Source of the DNA: Artemisia argyi
Lineage: Eukaryota; Streptophyta; Magnoliopsida; Asterales; Asteraceae
DNA length: 64,000 bases
Direction: 5' to 3'
Assembly (NCBI GenBank): GCA_030686995.1
Contig: CM060708.1
Span: 106,987,044-107,051,043, forward strand
Positions within the stretch are counted from its first letter, which is position 1. Every line of letters begins with the position of its first letter. The position numbers and the translations under genes are program-made. The notes beneath the pieces are model-generated. The model was not told where the DNA came from, searched no databases, and worked only from the letters and a program-made list of their open reading frames with translations. Shown here in pieces: positions 31,494 through 43,432 of this stretch.

Positions 31494-34130
31494 TGTTGAG
31501 GCAACATGATCAAGATCTCTTTATGTTTTAATGATGACAAATAAACCATCAAAACACATAAAATAACAAACGTTAGCTCAAAATCGCCGGAGCCAATGTT
31601 TGGTCCTGGCGCGCGTGACGCGCCAGGAGTCTGTATGGTTTCGGGCGAATTTTGAAAGTCGGCTTTCCCCTTACCCGAAAAATGTGGATCTTTCAAAACA
31701 GGTATGAATATGTTATGTGCTTAATTGAGAACACTCGAAACGAGTTTTGAGATTTGAGATATCCTATTTTTAGAACACCCATTTACGGGAAAAATGCCAA
31801 CTCGTGTTTTCTAACTACCGCCTCTAGCCAAGGCTTTTCTAAACTTAGGGAGCTTATATAGTTCACGTAACATCGTGTTGAAGCATCCATATGCTCATAT
31901 CCCATGCTTACGTCTTCTCTAATTACGTAACGGGTTTATTCCCTTATTGGTCAAACTAAGTCAAAGGTCACTTTGCGTAAATGCATCCTTTCCCACTTGG
32001 GTTATGCTTTACATCAAGGCAAAGCACTTAACTTGTTTGAACCAAGGTATTAGTTGAGAACGTCGAGTCGTGGAAAGTCACAAGATATGAAACTATGAAT
32101 TCTCGACATTGTGTTACTTGAACTTATAAGTAACCTATGATATTTCTCAACTTATAATCTTAATTGTCTAAATCTTTTCTTCTTAATGACAATTAGATTA
32201 TGTCTTAATCCCATTTATACAAAAAAACAAAACCAATCATATCCAATCATATCCAAATCAAATATTCTCTTACACAATCTCTTACACCCTTACATATTCC
32301 CTTACACACTACATCTCAACCATCCAATCCCTTACAACACATCTCAACCCTTCATTTTCAACACATGCCAATTGTTGGAAACCCTAATATGGCTCCTCTC
32401 ATCCTAGCCATTGATTTCAAATTACAACACATCACAACCATCCATCCAACCCCTCATCTCTATATCACCACATGGGCTTGATCTCAACCATTGAATTCAA
32501 ATCAAACACATCTCAACCATCCATTCAATCCCTCTTCCCTATACCACCACATGTGATTGATCACAACCATTGAATTCAAACTAAACTCATCTCAACCATC
32601 CATCCGATCCCTCTTCCCTATACCACCACATGTGTTTGATCATAGCCATTGAATTCAAACCAAAAAAATCCTAACCATTGATCCAACCTTTCCCCCCAAG
32701 CAAAAGAGGCTCCCTTTGATCTCATCCATTCATTTCAAATGAAACCATCTCAACCCTTCATTTCACCTTTCCCCCCAAGCAAAGCATATTCCTTGGAATA
32801 TCCTCTTCAACCCTAACCTAGGCATACTTGATCTTAGCCAACCATCTCTAATGAGATCATCTCATCCATCCACATTTCTCCACATGCCAAATTGTTTGAA
32901 AACCAAGGGAGGCTCCCTTTGATCCTAGCCATCCAATTCAAACCATTTCATCTCAACCCTCCATCACATTCTTTCCCCCCAAGCATTGGAATATTCCTTG
33001 GCATATTCTTTCTCTCTTTTCTATGCCATGTGAGGAGATACACTTCTACCCCTTCCAAATTACCCTATCTACACTTTAAACCCTTGGTAATTTGGTTTCT
33101 CTTTAAACACTTCACAAATGATTTTCCAAATTGGTTATTTGAGTTGGTAAACCTTAGAATGATTAATGTTAAGGTTTAGTGTGAAGTACAATTGGGGGTT
33201 TAGCAAGGTAAGGCATTTATAATGCCAAACACCCAAAGCCTCGAGAATATTTTTCCTGGGTGTCTGGCGTTCCTCCCACGCGTCAATGCGTGGGTGACGC
33301 GCCGGCCTCGATAAAATATTCCCAAGTTTGGGTTTTGCCTATAAATACCATGCCTTGTCTCTTGTATTCCTCACCCTTGCCATTATTCTTTCTCTCTAGA
33401 TTCTTTCTCTCTAAACACTCTCAAATCTCTCAATCTCTCTATCTCTAATCTTGTGTTCTTGATTTCCACACTAACATCTTTGGAAGAACATATATCTTTG
33501 CAAGGGAAGAATCACAAGAACCTAATCCACTCTTGTGATTGTGTCGAGGGTCTTCTTTCTTATACCCTTTCTATTACAATCGAGTCTCTAGGTTAGGTTA
33601 GGACTTGGTTGAACAAACATTCATTTATTCATTCAATTGTTTGTAAGGGAAGTCTTGTGTCTTGGTGACCAAGCCTAGATCATTGGGGATCTAGTTGGGG
33701 TTTGATACTTCCGGGTGGAAGTCTTGGTAGAGATCTTTGTGATCCTTAGGTAAAGTCGAATCGTGAGATTCTTTTGGGTGGTTTCCGAGGGCGGAATGCC
33801 GTTGGTGAGTAACTCCTTCTTTGTGAGCATCGATATTGGTGAATATCGGTGGAGTGAAATGTAACGGTTTGTAGTCCACCAAAAGGATTATACTAGTGAA
33901 TAGTATCGGAGTCGCAGATTCGCAACTGCACGTACGGATGGTATAAACCCCCCATTCCGAACCAGTATATATCGTTGATTTTTCTACTTGCTTTATATAC
34001 TTTGGTTGTAGTAGTGGTTGTTGGATTGTTTGTACAACCACTTGGTTTTCTTTTTGGCCTAAAGTTTTTAAACATCTAAAAAGCCGAAGAAACTGTATTC
34101 ACCCCCCCTCCCCCGCTCTACGGTTCTACA
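31494..34130 (+). repeat. RE7 3' LTR (2637 bp)
   Basis: Starts TGTTGAGGCAAC after AAAAGGGGGAGAT and ends GGTTCTACA. It contains a perfect 9 bp inverted repeat CCTGGCGCG/CGCGCCAGG (31605-31627), a degenerate tandem region (about 32245-32990), a second GTGACGCGCC word near 33293, and a TATAAATA box at about 33340-33347 preceded by that word. Confidence 0.7.
32245..32990 (+). repeat. Degenerate tandem repeat in RE7 LTR
   Basis: Units of about 90-110 bp built on CATCTCAACCATCCATCC, CCTATACCACCACATGTG and CCATTGAATTCAAA. At least five recognisable units, decaying towards both ends. Confidence 0.7.
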
Positions 34131-34609
34131 GTTGTTTTGATATTCTATTAATAAATTACACAAACTCAAAATGGATTGGTTTGTCCATTTTTCTCTTGCA
34201 TTACTTGGGACCATCTAATATCAAAACAAAAGAATTATATAAGGTATTTGTTATCGAACCGGAAGTCACTCTACTTAAAGTATTGATGAACTAAATAGTA
34301 CGCATTCGAGTTTCAATAAAAAAAAAATAAGTAAAACCATTAACAAATAAGTAAAACATGCCACTTAATTGTTTATGGTCAATAGGAACATCTTTTGGTT
34401 AGCTACTACTTTTTAACACAATTTCTTTAGTTCAATAGAATGTTAATACTACTTTTAATACTACATTCCATTCATGCTTCATTTTGTTAAATCAAAGTCA
34501 CATACTTAATGAGCTAAATAGCATGCAAACATGTTAACTCAGTGAGATGAGGCTTGTTTTAAAACACACTTAATGAGCTAAGAGCATGCAAAACACAGTT
34601 AATGGTAGT
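34131..34609. other. AT-rich stretch with no feature
   Basis: I see no ORF, LTR end or repeat family here beyond a local duplication of a TTAATGAGCTAA..GCATGCAAA phrase (near 34509 and 34569). It separates RE7 from RE8. Confidence 0.4.
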
Positions 34610-34793
34610 TGATGCGAGATATTGCAACCTTACAAGGAGTTTTACTTCTCGAGGGATCTCAAGAAGTTTTACAATCCTCCAGGTAGTGTACCTGATCGTT
34701 GTAGTGTAGTATAGGTAAATCCGGGGGATTGATCATTCTATAGGGGAATAGTGTCGTTAGGTTGAAGTTTATGTCGAGTTAAGTCTAAAGGTG

Positions 34794-37287
34794 TGTAACA
34801 ACCGTGATTTTTATAGGTTAGTTTGACTAATAGTCTCGACCTATTTGACTTTTACTTGGTGTGACTTATGTGTTTAGTGTGTTATATATGTGATATAGGT
34901 GAGTTTTAGCACTAAATCCCTTTGTGTGGTGTTATTTTGTGAGTTGAGTAATGTTGTTTTGGATAAGTTCATTTCATTCACCTTGGTGATGTGGAAATGA
35001 CTTGTGTGGTTTTATGTACGGTGTTTTGCGTAACGAGTTTTGTTTGAGCTTTTGAGAATTATTAAATAAGTGGTGTTTGGTTTTTATGGGTTATATTTAT
35101 AGACTATGAAATTCTATTTTTGGATACTTTATTTTGAAAATGATAATTTTCCAAGTTATCGTAAAAACGAAGGTTTATCGCGTAAGACGTTAGTTATTGT
35201 TACGGGTTCTTATAAAATATCAAAAACACAAGGTTATAACTTTTAAGTATAATAATTAATATTAATAAAAATAAATTATATAAATGTATAATAAATATCG
35301 GCCCATAGGGTTTTTAGGGGAAAAAGGAAACAAATTTTAGTCCAATTATAATTCTTAATTAAGGAGGTTATCTAGAATAATCTTAGATAATATATATATA
35401 TACAAACCAAAACAACCCTAAAACATTTTTTTTTAGTTTATGGTTGATCCAAGAGAGAAACAAGAAGAAAAAGTTAGAGTTTTATTTATTAGAGCAATAA
35501 TCAACATCAATGTATAATTTTCGATACGTGTGTTCAATTAATTAATGCAATTCACGTAATACTAATTATGATGGATCTAGGGTTTGTAAGCTTCTGTAAA
35601 TTAATTAATTAAAACATGTTGGGATCAATTAATGATTATATTATGATGATTGGTGAAGAGATTTGGTTATAAAATATGTTAAACCCGAGTTACTTTTGGA
35701 CAGCATAGTAGGGCTGTAAAGATATGAAGATATTTAACAGATGGAAATGAGTTAGATCACGAATTTTTAGTCTAAATTGAAGTTCAGTGAAAGATCTTTC
35801 CAAAAAGTCCGGCAACGATCCATTTCGATGTCCGGAAGTTAGTCTTTTGATTTTTCCAAGTTTAGGTGTCAAAGCTGTTAAACCGGGACAGAATTAGGGC
35901 ATAAGTTTCATAGTGAATTGTGGATGAAAAAGTGAGATCTGGGTTAGCCTTTCTGGAGAAGTTGAGTTTCATATGTACTTAGACTCCCACGCGAAGGATT
36001 TGCGATAAAAAGTTGTACAAGTATGGATATTTGATCAAAACTTTTTTGTGTGTGTTCAGATCCGAATCTGGATAGTTTTTATGTTTGATTTTTCAATGGG
36101 TACTTGTGTGTGTTTTTAGACCATGGCCTTCTGGTATTAGCTTGTATGCTTATGAGAGACTATGGTGAATTTTTGGTGTGAGTTGTGGGGCTTTTATTAC
36201 TGTGATTTTATGTGGGTGAATGTACCCCAAAATTCTGCGTTTTTGGATATTATTTGTGCAAGGGATTTAGTGAGTGTAAGTGATTGGTGGTGCTTAGTAT
36301 GGAGTCTAGGTGAACCATAGTGGTTTGTATGAACCTTAGACATCCATCATATGTGTATTACATGGACTATAGCTTTCATCTTGGTCGCGTGTAATGTGGG
36401 TTTTTATTTTGTTATATAGATTTGTGATTGTTTAATTGGAAGCTGCAAAGACTGAGGTGAGTTCATAGTCCCATTTTTACTTTGTTTTAAACATGGGATG
36501 GGATTGATGCTTGTGTTAAACTATGGTTTTAAGTTACTATGATTATGTGTTTAATAAATGCATGGACTTGTAAGTGGTTATCGTGTGTATGCTACATGTT
36601 ATGTTATTGTGATGTGGTTAAATTGTGGGATTCAATTGGGGGGATGCTTATCCCGTTGCTCGTTCATACGACCCAATTGATGATAAATGTGGTGATACTT
36701 GGGTCAGTGGGCACGTGCCGTCCCAATTTATGTGTGATGTGAAACTTGGATCGGTGGGCACGTTCCATCCCAATTGATAATTAATGGTGGAAATAGAAAT
36801 TGATCGGTGGGCACGTTCCGTCCCAATGGTTGCCTTATGTGTGTTGGTTGGTTTGTGATTATATGCTAGCTTATATGGTAACTATATTTATTTGTCCTGC
36901 TATGTTTTATAATCACATTGAACTGGTTGCCTTGAGTGATATTGTGTGTCTTAAACCTATGAATCTCACCAACATTATGTTGACGTTTTTAAGCATCATT
37001 TTCAGGTGAGCATCCTAAGGATAAGATAGAAGGAAGCGACTAGAAGAGACTTTAGTTGCATTTATGAATGAATTATCTATATGTTTGGATATGAATTTGT
37101 TTGACTTTATTGAAGAAACCTTTGGAGGTTTGATTTGGTTATTTTGTTTTGGGGTATCATTATGATACTTTGTGTCTGTACTTTGCTCTATTTTTGTGCA
37201 TGTAGTTATTCTCTATATAGACACCATGTGTTGTGATGATATCCATAAAGTTACACACTCGCGTTTCCGCCTTGGCGAGGTGTGACA
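34794..37287 (+). mobile_element. RE9: chromovirus-like solo LTR inside RE8
   Basis: A non-coding unit TGTAACAACCG...GAGGTGTGACA (2494 bp) interrupts the RE8 LTR. Flanks AGGTG (34789-34793) and AGGAG (37288-37292) are a target duplication with one change. The TGTAACA start, the long non-coding body, the GTGGGCACGTTCC repeats (36690-36838) and an end with CGTTTCCGCCTTGGCGAGGTG recall Tekay/Del-type gypsy LTRs; that lineage call is from memory of LTR style only. Confidence 0.6.
36690..36838 (+). repeat. Threefold ~50 bp tandem repeat in RE9
   Basis: Three units sharing TCGGTGGGCACGTTCCGTCCCAATT with small changes, near 36699, 36752 and 36802. Confidence 0.8.
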
Positions 37288-38573
37288 AGGAGAGTGATGA
37301 TTATTTTTGTATTTTTTTATTTTTTGAAAGCAATTAAAGATCACAGTTTTGAAGGTAGGGGCATAATTAGTTGCTTTCCAACTAACCCAAAAACTACTTA
37401 TAAACTAAAATTAAACTAATGACAATAGAGGTAAATTGTGGTGAACTCTTATGATGGGAAAACATGTTTACTTAGATTTACTTACTCCCTCGTTATCTCC
37501 TATTGATTCGTTGAATTGTCACATCCTTGGTTTAGTTAAAGCGTTGTATTCCTTAATACCGGTCGTAGGGGTGTGCTAGTGTGCTACCTTCCCCAACTTT
37601 ATGAATATTAATTTCACCTAAAACCTTAAAGTCTATTAAGAATTATAGGATCATTAACCTCAATTCATGCAACAAATAAAACGAGAAAAACCAATAGTAC
37701 ACTATACGGTTGCGTTTTCTAAGACGTTCAAGCTAGTTAAATATAAGAAGTCAACCAGTTTTCTTAACCTAACGCGAGGCAATCAACTAAACAAGAGACA
37801 ATAAATCAATAATCAACAACTATGTTTCATTAGATCTAAGCAAACACTAATAAATTTAAGCTAACATGTTAAAGTAAAGAAAAGATAAACAATTAATCAA
37901 ACAACACATAGACATATTGAATGATTAAAAAGGATAACTTATCTTCAGTTGAACATGGATGAAAAAAGGCTGAAAATACCTTACAAAAGCTCTGGAAATC
38001 GTTAGGATTTAGTTACCCAAAAGTGTCACCCCTTACAATGAAAATAACCGAAAGTATATATAGATTTACATGGCTGACAGCGTCAGGTTATGGATCCTGA
38101 CGCCGTCAACTAGCTTTGAATTAGGGTTTTGTCTATGAAAATCACCACCCTGATGGCGTCACCAAGGAATCTGAAGCCGTCACTTGCAATTCCTTTCTGG
38201 GCCATCTCTTGTTGGATTAAAGCGTGATGCCCATAGCTTCATAACACCTGACGGCGTCAAGTTATAAATGCACCAAATCTTTCAGAGGCGTCTTTTGATA
38301 ACTTTACATAAGAAATCCATCTTGAGTTATAAGGGACGGCGTCACTTGTTAGAATGTGACACCGTCAGACTCCCTTTTTTAACAGTCTTTTCGTGACTTC
38401 GTCGTTTTTTTCTATTTTGCATCCAAATTCGTCCAAAAAGTGCCAAATTCCAGAATTCATGTCCTAAGTACCTGAAATTCAAAAAGAAGCAATTTGAGGT
38501 AATATTTGATCAGATTTTACATGATTTTAGGCTTAAATGACCCCTTAAAAAAGTACCAAATTAATCCTTATCA

Positions 38574-39630
38574 TTTTCTAAATTACGTGCAACGCGATTT
38601 TTGGTTTTAGGTTTAACGAACATTTAACACCAACCGACACTAGACTAGGCCTAGTCTATACATTATAAGCCTTTTAGGTTCATAATAATCATATTAGAAA
38701 AGTTACATTTTACTTTTTCCATTTTTACGTAAACTTCGTACATTTTACGCGTTTTAAACCTACGTTTTTATGTTTTAACAGCGTTTACGCGTTCCGTTAA
38801 ACTTATCACTCATATAATAAACTTTTATAGAGTATAATGATAAGTTTTAACATTTCTTAGAAGTTTTATATTTTTAAGATACCCGGTTTTACGTTTCTTG
38901 ATTTAAATACTTACCGTTAGCGATTATTGGAACCAAAACTCACTCCGTAAATCAAGATAATATCAAAATGACTAACCAGGACATCTATATATACATATGG
39001 ATAAAATTTATGCAAATCACCAAGCCTTGGTGGCTTGGTGATGAACCATTAGTTCATTATAGATCATGTGTATCATTCTTACCATGTAACCAAAATATCT
39101 AAATGTTAGTAACCTCTTCAACTTCCTATAAGACCAAAACTCATTCATTCTCTTCCTTTCATCACTAAAAATTTGATCACCTTCATATTATAGAGCAATC
39201 CAATCTTTGATTATCAAGCTACAAGTTCTACATCAATTCTAAAGCTCTTGTAAAGCTTTACTTGATTCTTGTTCTTAGTTCTTTGATCTTGGTTCCCATT
39301 TTTCTCTTAAAAAGGCCAAAAGTTGTTATATGTAGAAGTTTTTCCGGCTTTTCCATCGACTTCGTTATACATTTGATATCGTTAACTCATAGTGAGTCAT
39401 AGCCCCTTTTTTACTCGTTTAACTATTTATTAAACTCTTTGTGGGAGATACATGCTCAACTATTCTAATTTCAATCTTGATTATTTGCAAACAAATGTTG
39501 TATTTGCATTAAGTAAACACTATTGTCACACTTAAGTCCCTATATCACGAACCATTAATCACTAGTTAAGTAAGCGTGAATACTACGTTTGTGTTAAGCC
39601 GGTGAGGTAACTAAACGCACTATATTTGAA
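38574..39630 (+). other. Unassigned stretch, possibly a gypsy LTR fragment
   Basis: No ORF. The phrase GTTAACTCATAGTGAGTCATAGCCCC near 39383 resembles GTGAGTTCATAGTCCC in RE9 (36460), and the style of the region (TTTACGCGTTTT words, AT-rich) fits a decayed gypsy LTR. Not proven. Confidence 0.3.
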
Positions 39631-39918
39631 GATGTTTATGTAGAACCGTAGGGGGTAAATACGGTTTCTTAGGCTTTTTGAACATTTAAAAACTTTAATC
39701 CGTAAGATTCACCAAGTGGCTGTACAATAATCCAACAACCACAAACACAACCAAAGTATATAAAGCAAGTAAAGAGACACCACGATATATATTGGTTTGA
39801 GATGGGGGGTTTATACCATCCGTACGTCCAGTTGCGAATCCACGACACGATACTACTCCACTAGTATAATCCTTTCGGTGGACTACAAACCGTTACAATT
39901 CACTCCATTGATATTCAC
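39631..39918 (-). repeat. RE10: inverted fragment of the RE7-type LTR end
   Basis: On the minus strand it aligns with 33838-34130, the LTR terminus of RE7: shared blocks include AACGGTTTGTAGTCCACC, GGATTATACTAGTG, CGTACGGATGGTATAAACCC and CTACGGTTCTACA. It starts exactly at the LTR terminus (TGTAGAACCG) and is cut by RE11 at 39919; the rest of this LTR should lie to the right of RE11, outside the window. Confidence 0.8.
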
Positions 39919-40472
39919 TGTTGGGATATGAAGATCAAAGTACTTTTGGATGTTCAAAGTACTGCTGTGTCAAAGTGCTGCTCAAGGTCAAAGTGTTGTT
40001 CAAGGTCAAAGTACTGCTTGTGCATGGAGAATATTCAAAGTACTTCTAAGAATAAAGACTGATATGCAATATTGTTTAAGGATTGTTATGTAATATTATT
40101 ATAATATTCTAGAATAAGTTAGAGATAGTTTACTTGTTGTTCAAGTATTGTAAACCGACTTAAGGTTTTCCTTATGCCTATAAAAGGAGCCTTAGGATGG
40201 TATTAGATGTATAAGTTTATGAGTGTATGAGTACTTGCATACATTAGAGAATACGATATTATAGAGTTAGGGATTGTTAGTGAATCTGTATAGAGAAGCA
40301 GGTTCAAAGTTTGGTTTAATATAAAGTTATTCTTCTTAACTTTGTGTTAGTAGATTCCGCATACTTTACAAAGTTACATCAGTGTTTCATTATTAATAGT
40401 TTTGGAGTTATTCAAGATTGTTAAAACCTTACAAGCTACAAAGTAGTTTGATCAGAGTATATCGATCCAACA
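39919..40472 (+). repeat. RE11 5' LTR (554 bp)
   Basis: TGTTGGGATATG...GATCCAACA, followed by AG and the primer site. At least four AAAGTACT(G/T) words and two near-misses lie at 39937-40050; TATAAAA at 40179-40185. Confidence 0.85.
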
Positions 40473-40474
40473 AG

Positions 40475-40486
40475 TGGTATCAGAGC
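40475..40486 (+). other. RE11 primer binding site
   Basis: TGGTATCAGAGC, complementary to the initiator-Met tRNA end, 2 nt after the LTR; standard for Sirevirus and many copia elements. Confidence 0.9.
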
Positions 40487-40549
40487 TTGTGTGGAAACTC
40501 TGATTTAAGAAGAAACCCTTAAAACCGATTTTACAACAAACCCTACAAG

Positions 40550-43412
40550 ATTTCGACAGAAGTTGTACCAGTTCCTTTCATCACCTCAGTTAGAATTGCT
40601 ATTGTCAAAAAGGGTGAGTATGATCTATGGAGCATGAAGATGAGGCAGTACATTGCTATCACTGACCATGCTCTATGGGATGTGATTATCAATGGTAATG
40701 TTGTCATTGAAGAACCTGTATCTGTTGAAGGACAACCTATACCACCTAAGCAAACCCTACTAGCAGTTACAAAAAGAAATCAAGATAAGGCTCTCAACAT
40801 ACTGCTTTCTGCTATTCCTGATGGTCACCTATTGAAGTTTCATGATGCTAAGGATGCAAAACAACTATGGGCTACTATTAAGACAAGATTTGGAGGTAAT
40901 GATGCTTCCAAGAAGATGCATAGAAACCTATTGAAGCAACAGTTTGAAACATTCACTGTTGGTAGAGTTATATGGAGCAGAGGCATCTGTTGAAGATGCA
41001 AACTTGAAGTTCTTGAGGAGTTTGCCATCTGCATGGCATGTGGTTGCTACTATGATTAGAGGCCAACCTGGTTTGGATACTATGGACTTTGATGATCTCT
41101 ACAACAATCTAAAGGTGTATGAGCATGAGATGAAGGGTAACAAAGGTTCAAGTTCTCATAACATTGTTTTTGTGTCTTCTGAAAACAGAGGCAGTACTTC
41201 CACTAAAAGTACTGCTTACCCTGTCCAAAGTACTGTTGAAGAGAAATAGCACCCCTGTACAACCATGGTCACTACCACTTCATCACCATCAAACAACACC
41301 AATTCAGATGATGTTCTATGTTCATTCTTTGCTCAACAAGCCACTCTACCTGTTACTTACCAAGAAGATGTTTTGCAAATTGATGATGATGCTCTAGAAG
41401 AAATTGACATAAGATGGCAAGTTGCCATGATCACTACAAGGATCAAGAAGTTCATGAAGAAGACAGGGAGAGGTATTGATTTTAAAGCTAAGTAGGGTAT
41501 AGCATTTGATAAATCTAAGATTGAATGCTTCAATTATCAAAAGACTGGTCACTTTGCAAGGGAATGCAAGTTTGCAAAGTATCAAGCAAACAGAATGATT
41601 GAAAAACCGAAGGTTGAAAGAAAGGAGGTTCCTATTGCTGAGCCAAAGTCACAAGATTTGGTGGCTCAAGAAAATCTATCAGAGGTTGACTGGAGTAATG
41701 AATTTGATGATGAACCAGTAACCTACTCTATGGTTGCATTGGAAGAGGTTGATTGGAGCACAGCTTTTGATGAGTAACCAGGATATGCTACTTTGGAATC
41801 AGGAGATGGTCTAGGAAGCTTTGATTGGAGCATGGAAAGTGAAGAAGAACCTTTTCAGCTTGCTATGATGGCTACTTCACCAAGTTCATCCACTATCTCT
41901 GAGGTATGTTCTAAATGTAGTAACTCTTATCAAAAGATGCTTAAAGAATATGAAACTGAAAGAGATAACTATAGAAGGGCTAGGTCTGAGATAGCTGGTT
42001 ACCAATTGACTTTAGAGTCAATGGAAGCCAAGATAATCACTCATGAGAATAATGAAGTAGCTTGGGCAGAAAAGTATGAACAACAAGATTATCAATTAAA
42101 GTTAAGTGAGTGGAAGTTAGGATGTAAGGTTTCTGAACTAGAAAAGATCACTAAAGAAAGAGATAAGTTGTTAGCAAAACTTGCTGTTTGGAAAGAATCA
42201 GGTCTGTCACATGTTAGTTTTGTTGAAAAACAAAGAACAGCAAACATTAAAACTGGCCTAGGTTATGATAATAGTAGTTCAGAAGAAATCCCAACTAGGA
42301 ACATGGAACTAAGTCTTTCACAGGAGACCTCAACTAGTGATGAAGAATTCATAAGCTTAGAGGAAAACACATCTAGTGATGAGGAAGCACCTTGTTCAAC
42401 ACCTCCTGTATTTAAGAAAGACAAGGGATACAATGAAGTTCCTCCACCCACATGTAGTTTTCAACCACCTAGGACATATGTTTCTTGTTTCGGAATAGAC
42501 AATTTGGAGTTTAGGAAAAAGCTTAAAGGTCAATCTAATTCAAGTCAATCTGGTTCTGAATCCTTAAAGGAAACTGTTGAGAAACCTAGGGATGATAACA
42601 AGGGTTCAGGGAATGAAAAAGTTTTTTCAAAACAAGCAGTACTTCCAAAAATTTCTCAAAGTACTGTTGATCATTCAATAGTACCTACAAGGAAATCTTT
42701 TCAAAATACTGCTTATTATAGAAAACCTTTTGGAAGTGGATTTGGGAATATGGGACCAAAGTTATGTTATGTATGTTATAGTCCTCATCATTTGATTAAG
42801 GACTGTAATTATCACTCAGAATTCTTGAGCAAATACCCAAAGACCACATCTGCAAACCATAAGCACAGGGAGACTAAACCAAGGGAGAATAAACCAGTTT
42901 GGAATCACTCAAATAGGGTTAACCATAGTAATTTCTCAAAAGACTATAGGTACCCTCACCAGAAAAGACCATTCTCCAAACCTCTAGTACCTTCAAGAAA
43001 TACTTTTCAAAGTACTGGTAAAACAGAACCTTCTCAAAGTACTATTAGGAATTTCCCCAACCAAGGTACTGTTAGCAATAGCTCTAATGTAAGACCAAGG
43101 AGATTCAATTCCTACAAACCTAGAAGGCCTTAAAACTCAAGAAGAGTACCTAGATCAAAGAACCCAACACCAACTGTTACTACTAAATGGGTTAAGAAAG
43201 AAAGTATTGCTGAGGGAGAAACAGTACTTTCATAAAATAAGGGTAAAAAAGGGAGTGTTGATAAAAATCCAACACAGGTTTTGGGATCAAAAACATTCAT
43301 TCTTGATAATGTTTTCAAAAATAGTGGTGATTACATACTCAAAGAATTTGAGTATGTCACTCCACAAGGGGAACACAAGTCAGTAATGGCTTGGGTTCCT
43401 AATAGAAACTAA
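40550..43412 (+). pseudogene. Gag pseudogene of RE11 with long coiled-coil C-terminus
   Basis: The N-terminal frame begins near 40550, where ATT stands in the likely start position, and covers the gag core (Y-D-L-W-S-M-K-M-R-Q-Y-I, then L-W-A-T-I-K-T-R-F-G-G). Near 40965 a deletion shifts frame. The rest of gag continues in a second frame with stops at 41247-41249, 41493-41495, 41775-41777, 43131-43133 and in the 43230s. The zinc knuckle near 41527 has lost its second cysteine (CFNYQKTGHFAREC). An acidic linker follows (D-W-S-M-E-S-E-E-E), then a coiled coil (KMLKEYETERDNYRRARSE) and a basic Asn/Ser/Pro-rich tail ending W-V-P-N-R-N and TAA 43410-43412. Gag would form the particle and bind RNA. 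The broken state is clear. Confidence 0.8.
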
Positions 43413-43432
43413 CCCTTTTCATTTTTATGCAG
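41904..43432 (+). other. Candidate retained intron in RE11 gag
   Basis: Inferred, not proven. The donor is GAG|GTATGT at 41903/41904, on a codon boundary. The acceptor side is CTAAC (43409-43413), a T-rich tract, then TATGCAG ending 43432, with pol resuming on a codon boundary at 43433. Branch A to AG is 20 nt. The TAA stop of gag lies inside the CTAAC. Confidence 0.4.

Larger units (their letters stand above)
30498..34130 (+). mobile_element. RE7: 3' end of a Sirevirus-like element with a 2.6 kb LTR
   Basis: It begins where RE5 LTR homology stops, with a short remnant ORF, then non-coding sequence with GGGGGAG tracts (near 31211, 31321 and 31485), then an LTR (31494-34130). The 5' part is missing. 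The LTR end is supported by an inverted copy at 39631-39918 that ends at the same base (TTCTACA). Confidence 0.7.
34610..38573 (-). mobile_element. RE8: diverged solo LTR of the RE4 type, split by RE9
   Basis: 34610-34793 and 37288-38573 align in order with the RE4 LTR: TGATGCGAGA start, CCTCCAGGTAGTGTACCTGATCGTTG, CCGGGGGATTGATC, AGTTGCTTTCCAACTAACCC, ACTTACTCCCTCG, then TGACG..CGTCA words near 38070-38370 and AAATGACCCCTTAAAAA near the end. A TATATATAG box precedes the word array as in RE4. No primer site or polypurine module flanks it and no target duplication is evident, so it is an old solo LTR or a truncated copy. Confidence 0.75.

Noticed and set aside
36690..36838. Short regular repeats that could suggest a CRISPR-like array
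   Set aside because: Plant retroelement context, unequal degenerate units with no unique spacers; a minisatellite in a gypsy LTR.
36539..37009. Two plus-strand ORFs in RE9
   Set aside because: They fall in the LTR and one spans the tandem repeat; no coding evidence.
40475..40486. tRNA-like sequence TGGTATCAGAGC
   Set aside because: Primer binding site complementary to a tRNA 3' end, not a tRNA gene; no cloverleaf nearby.
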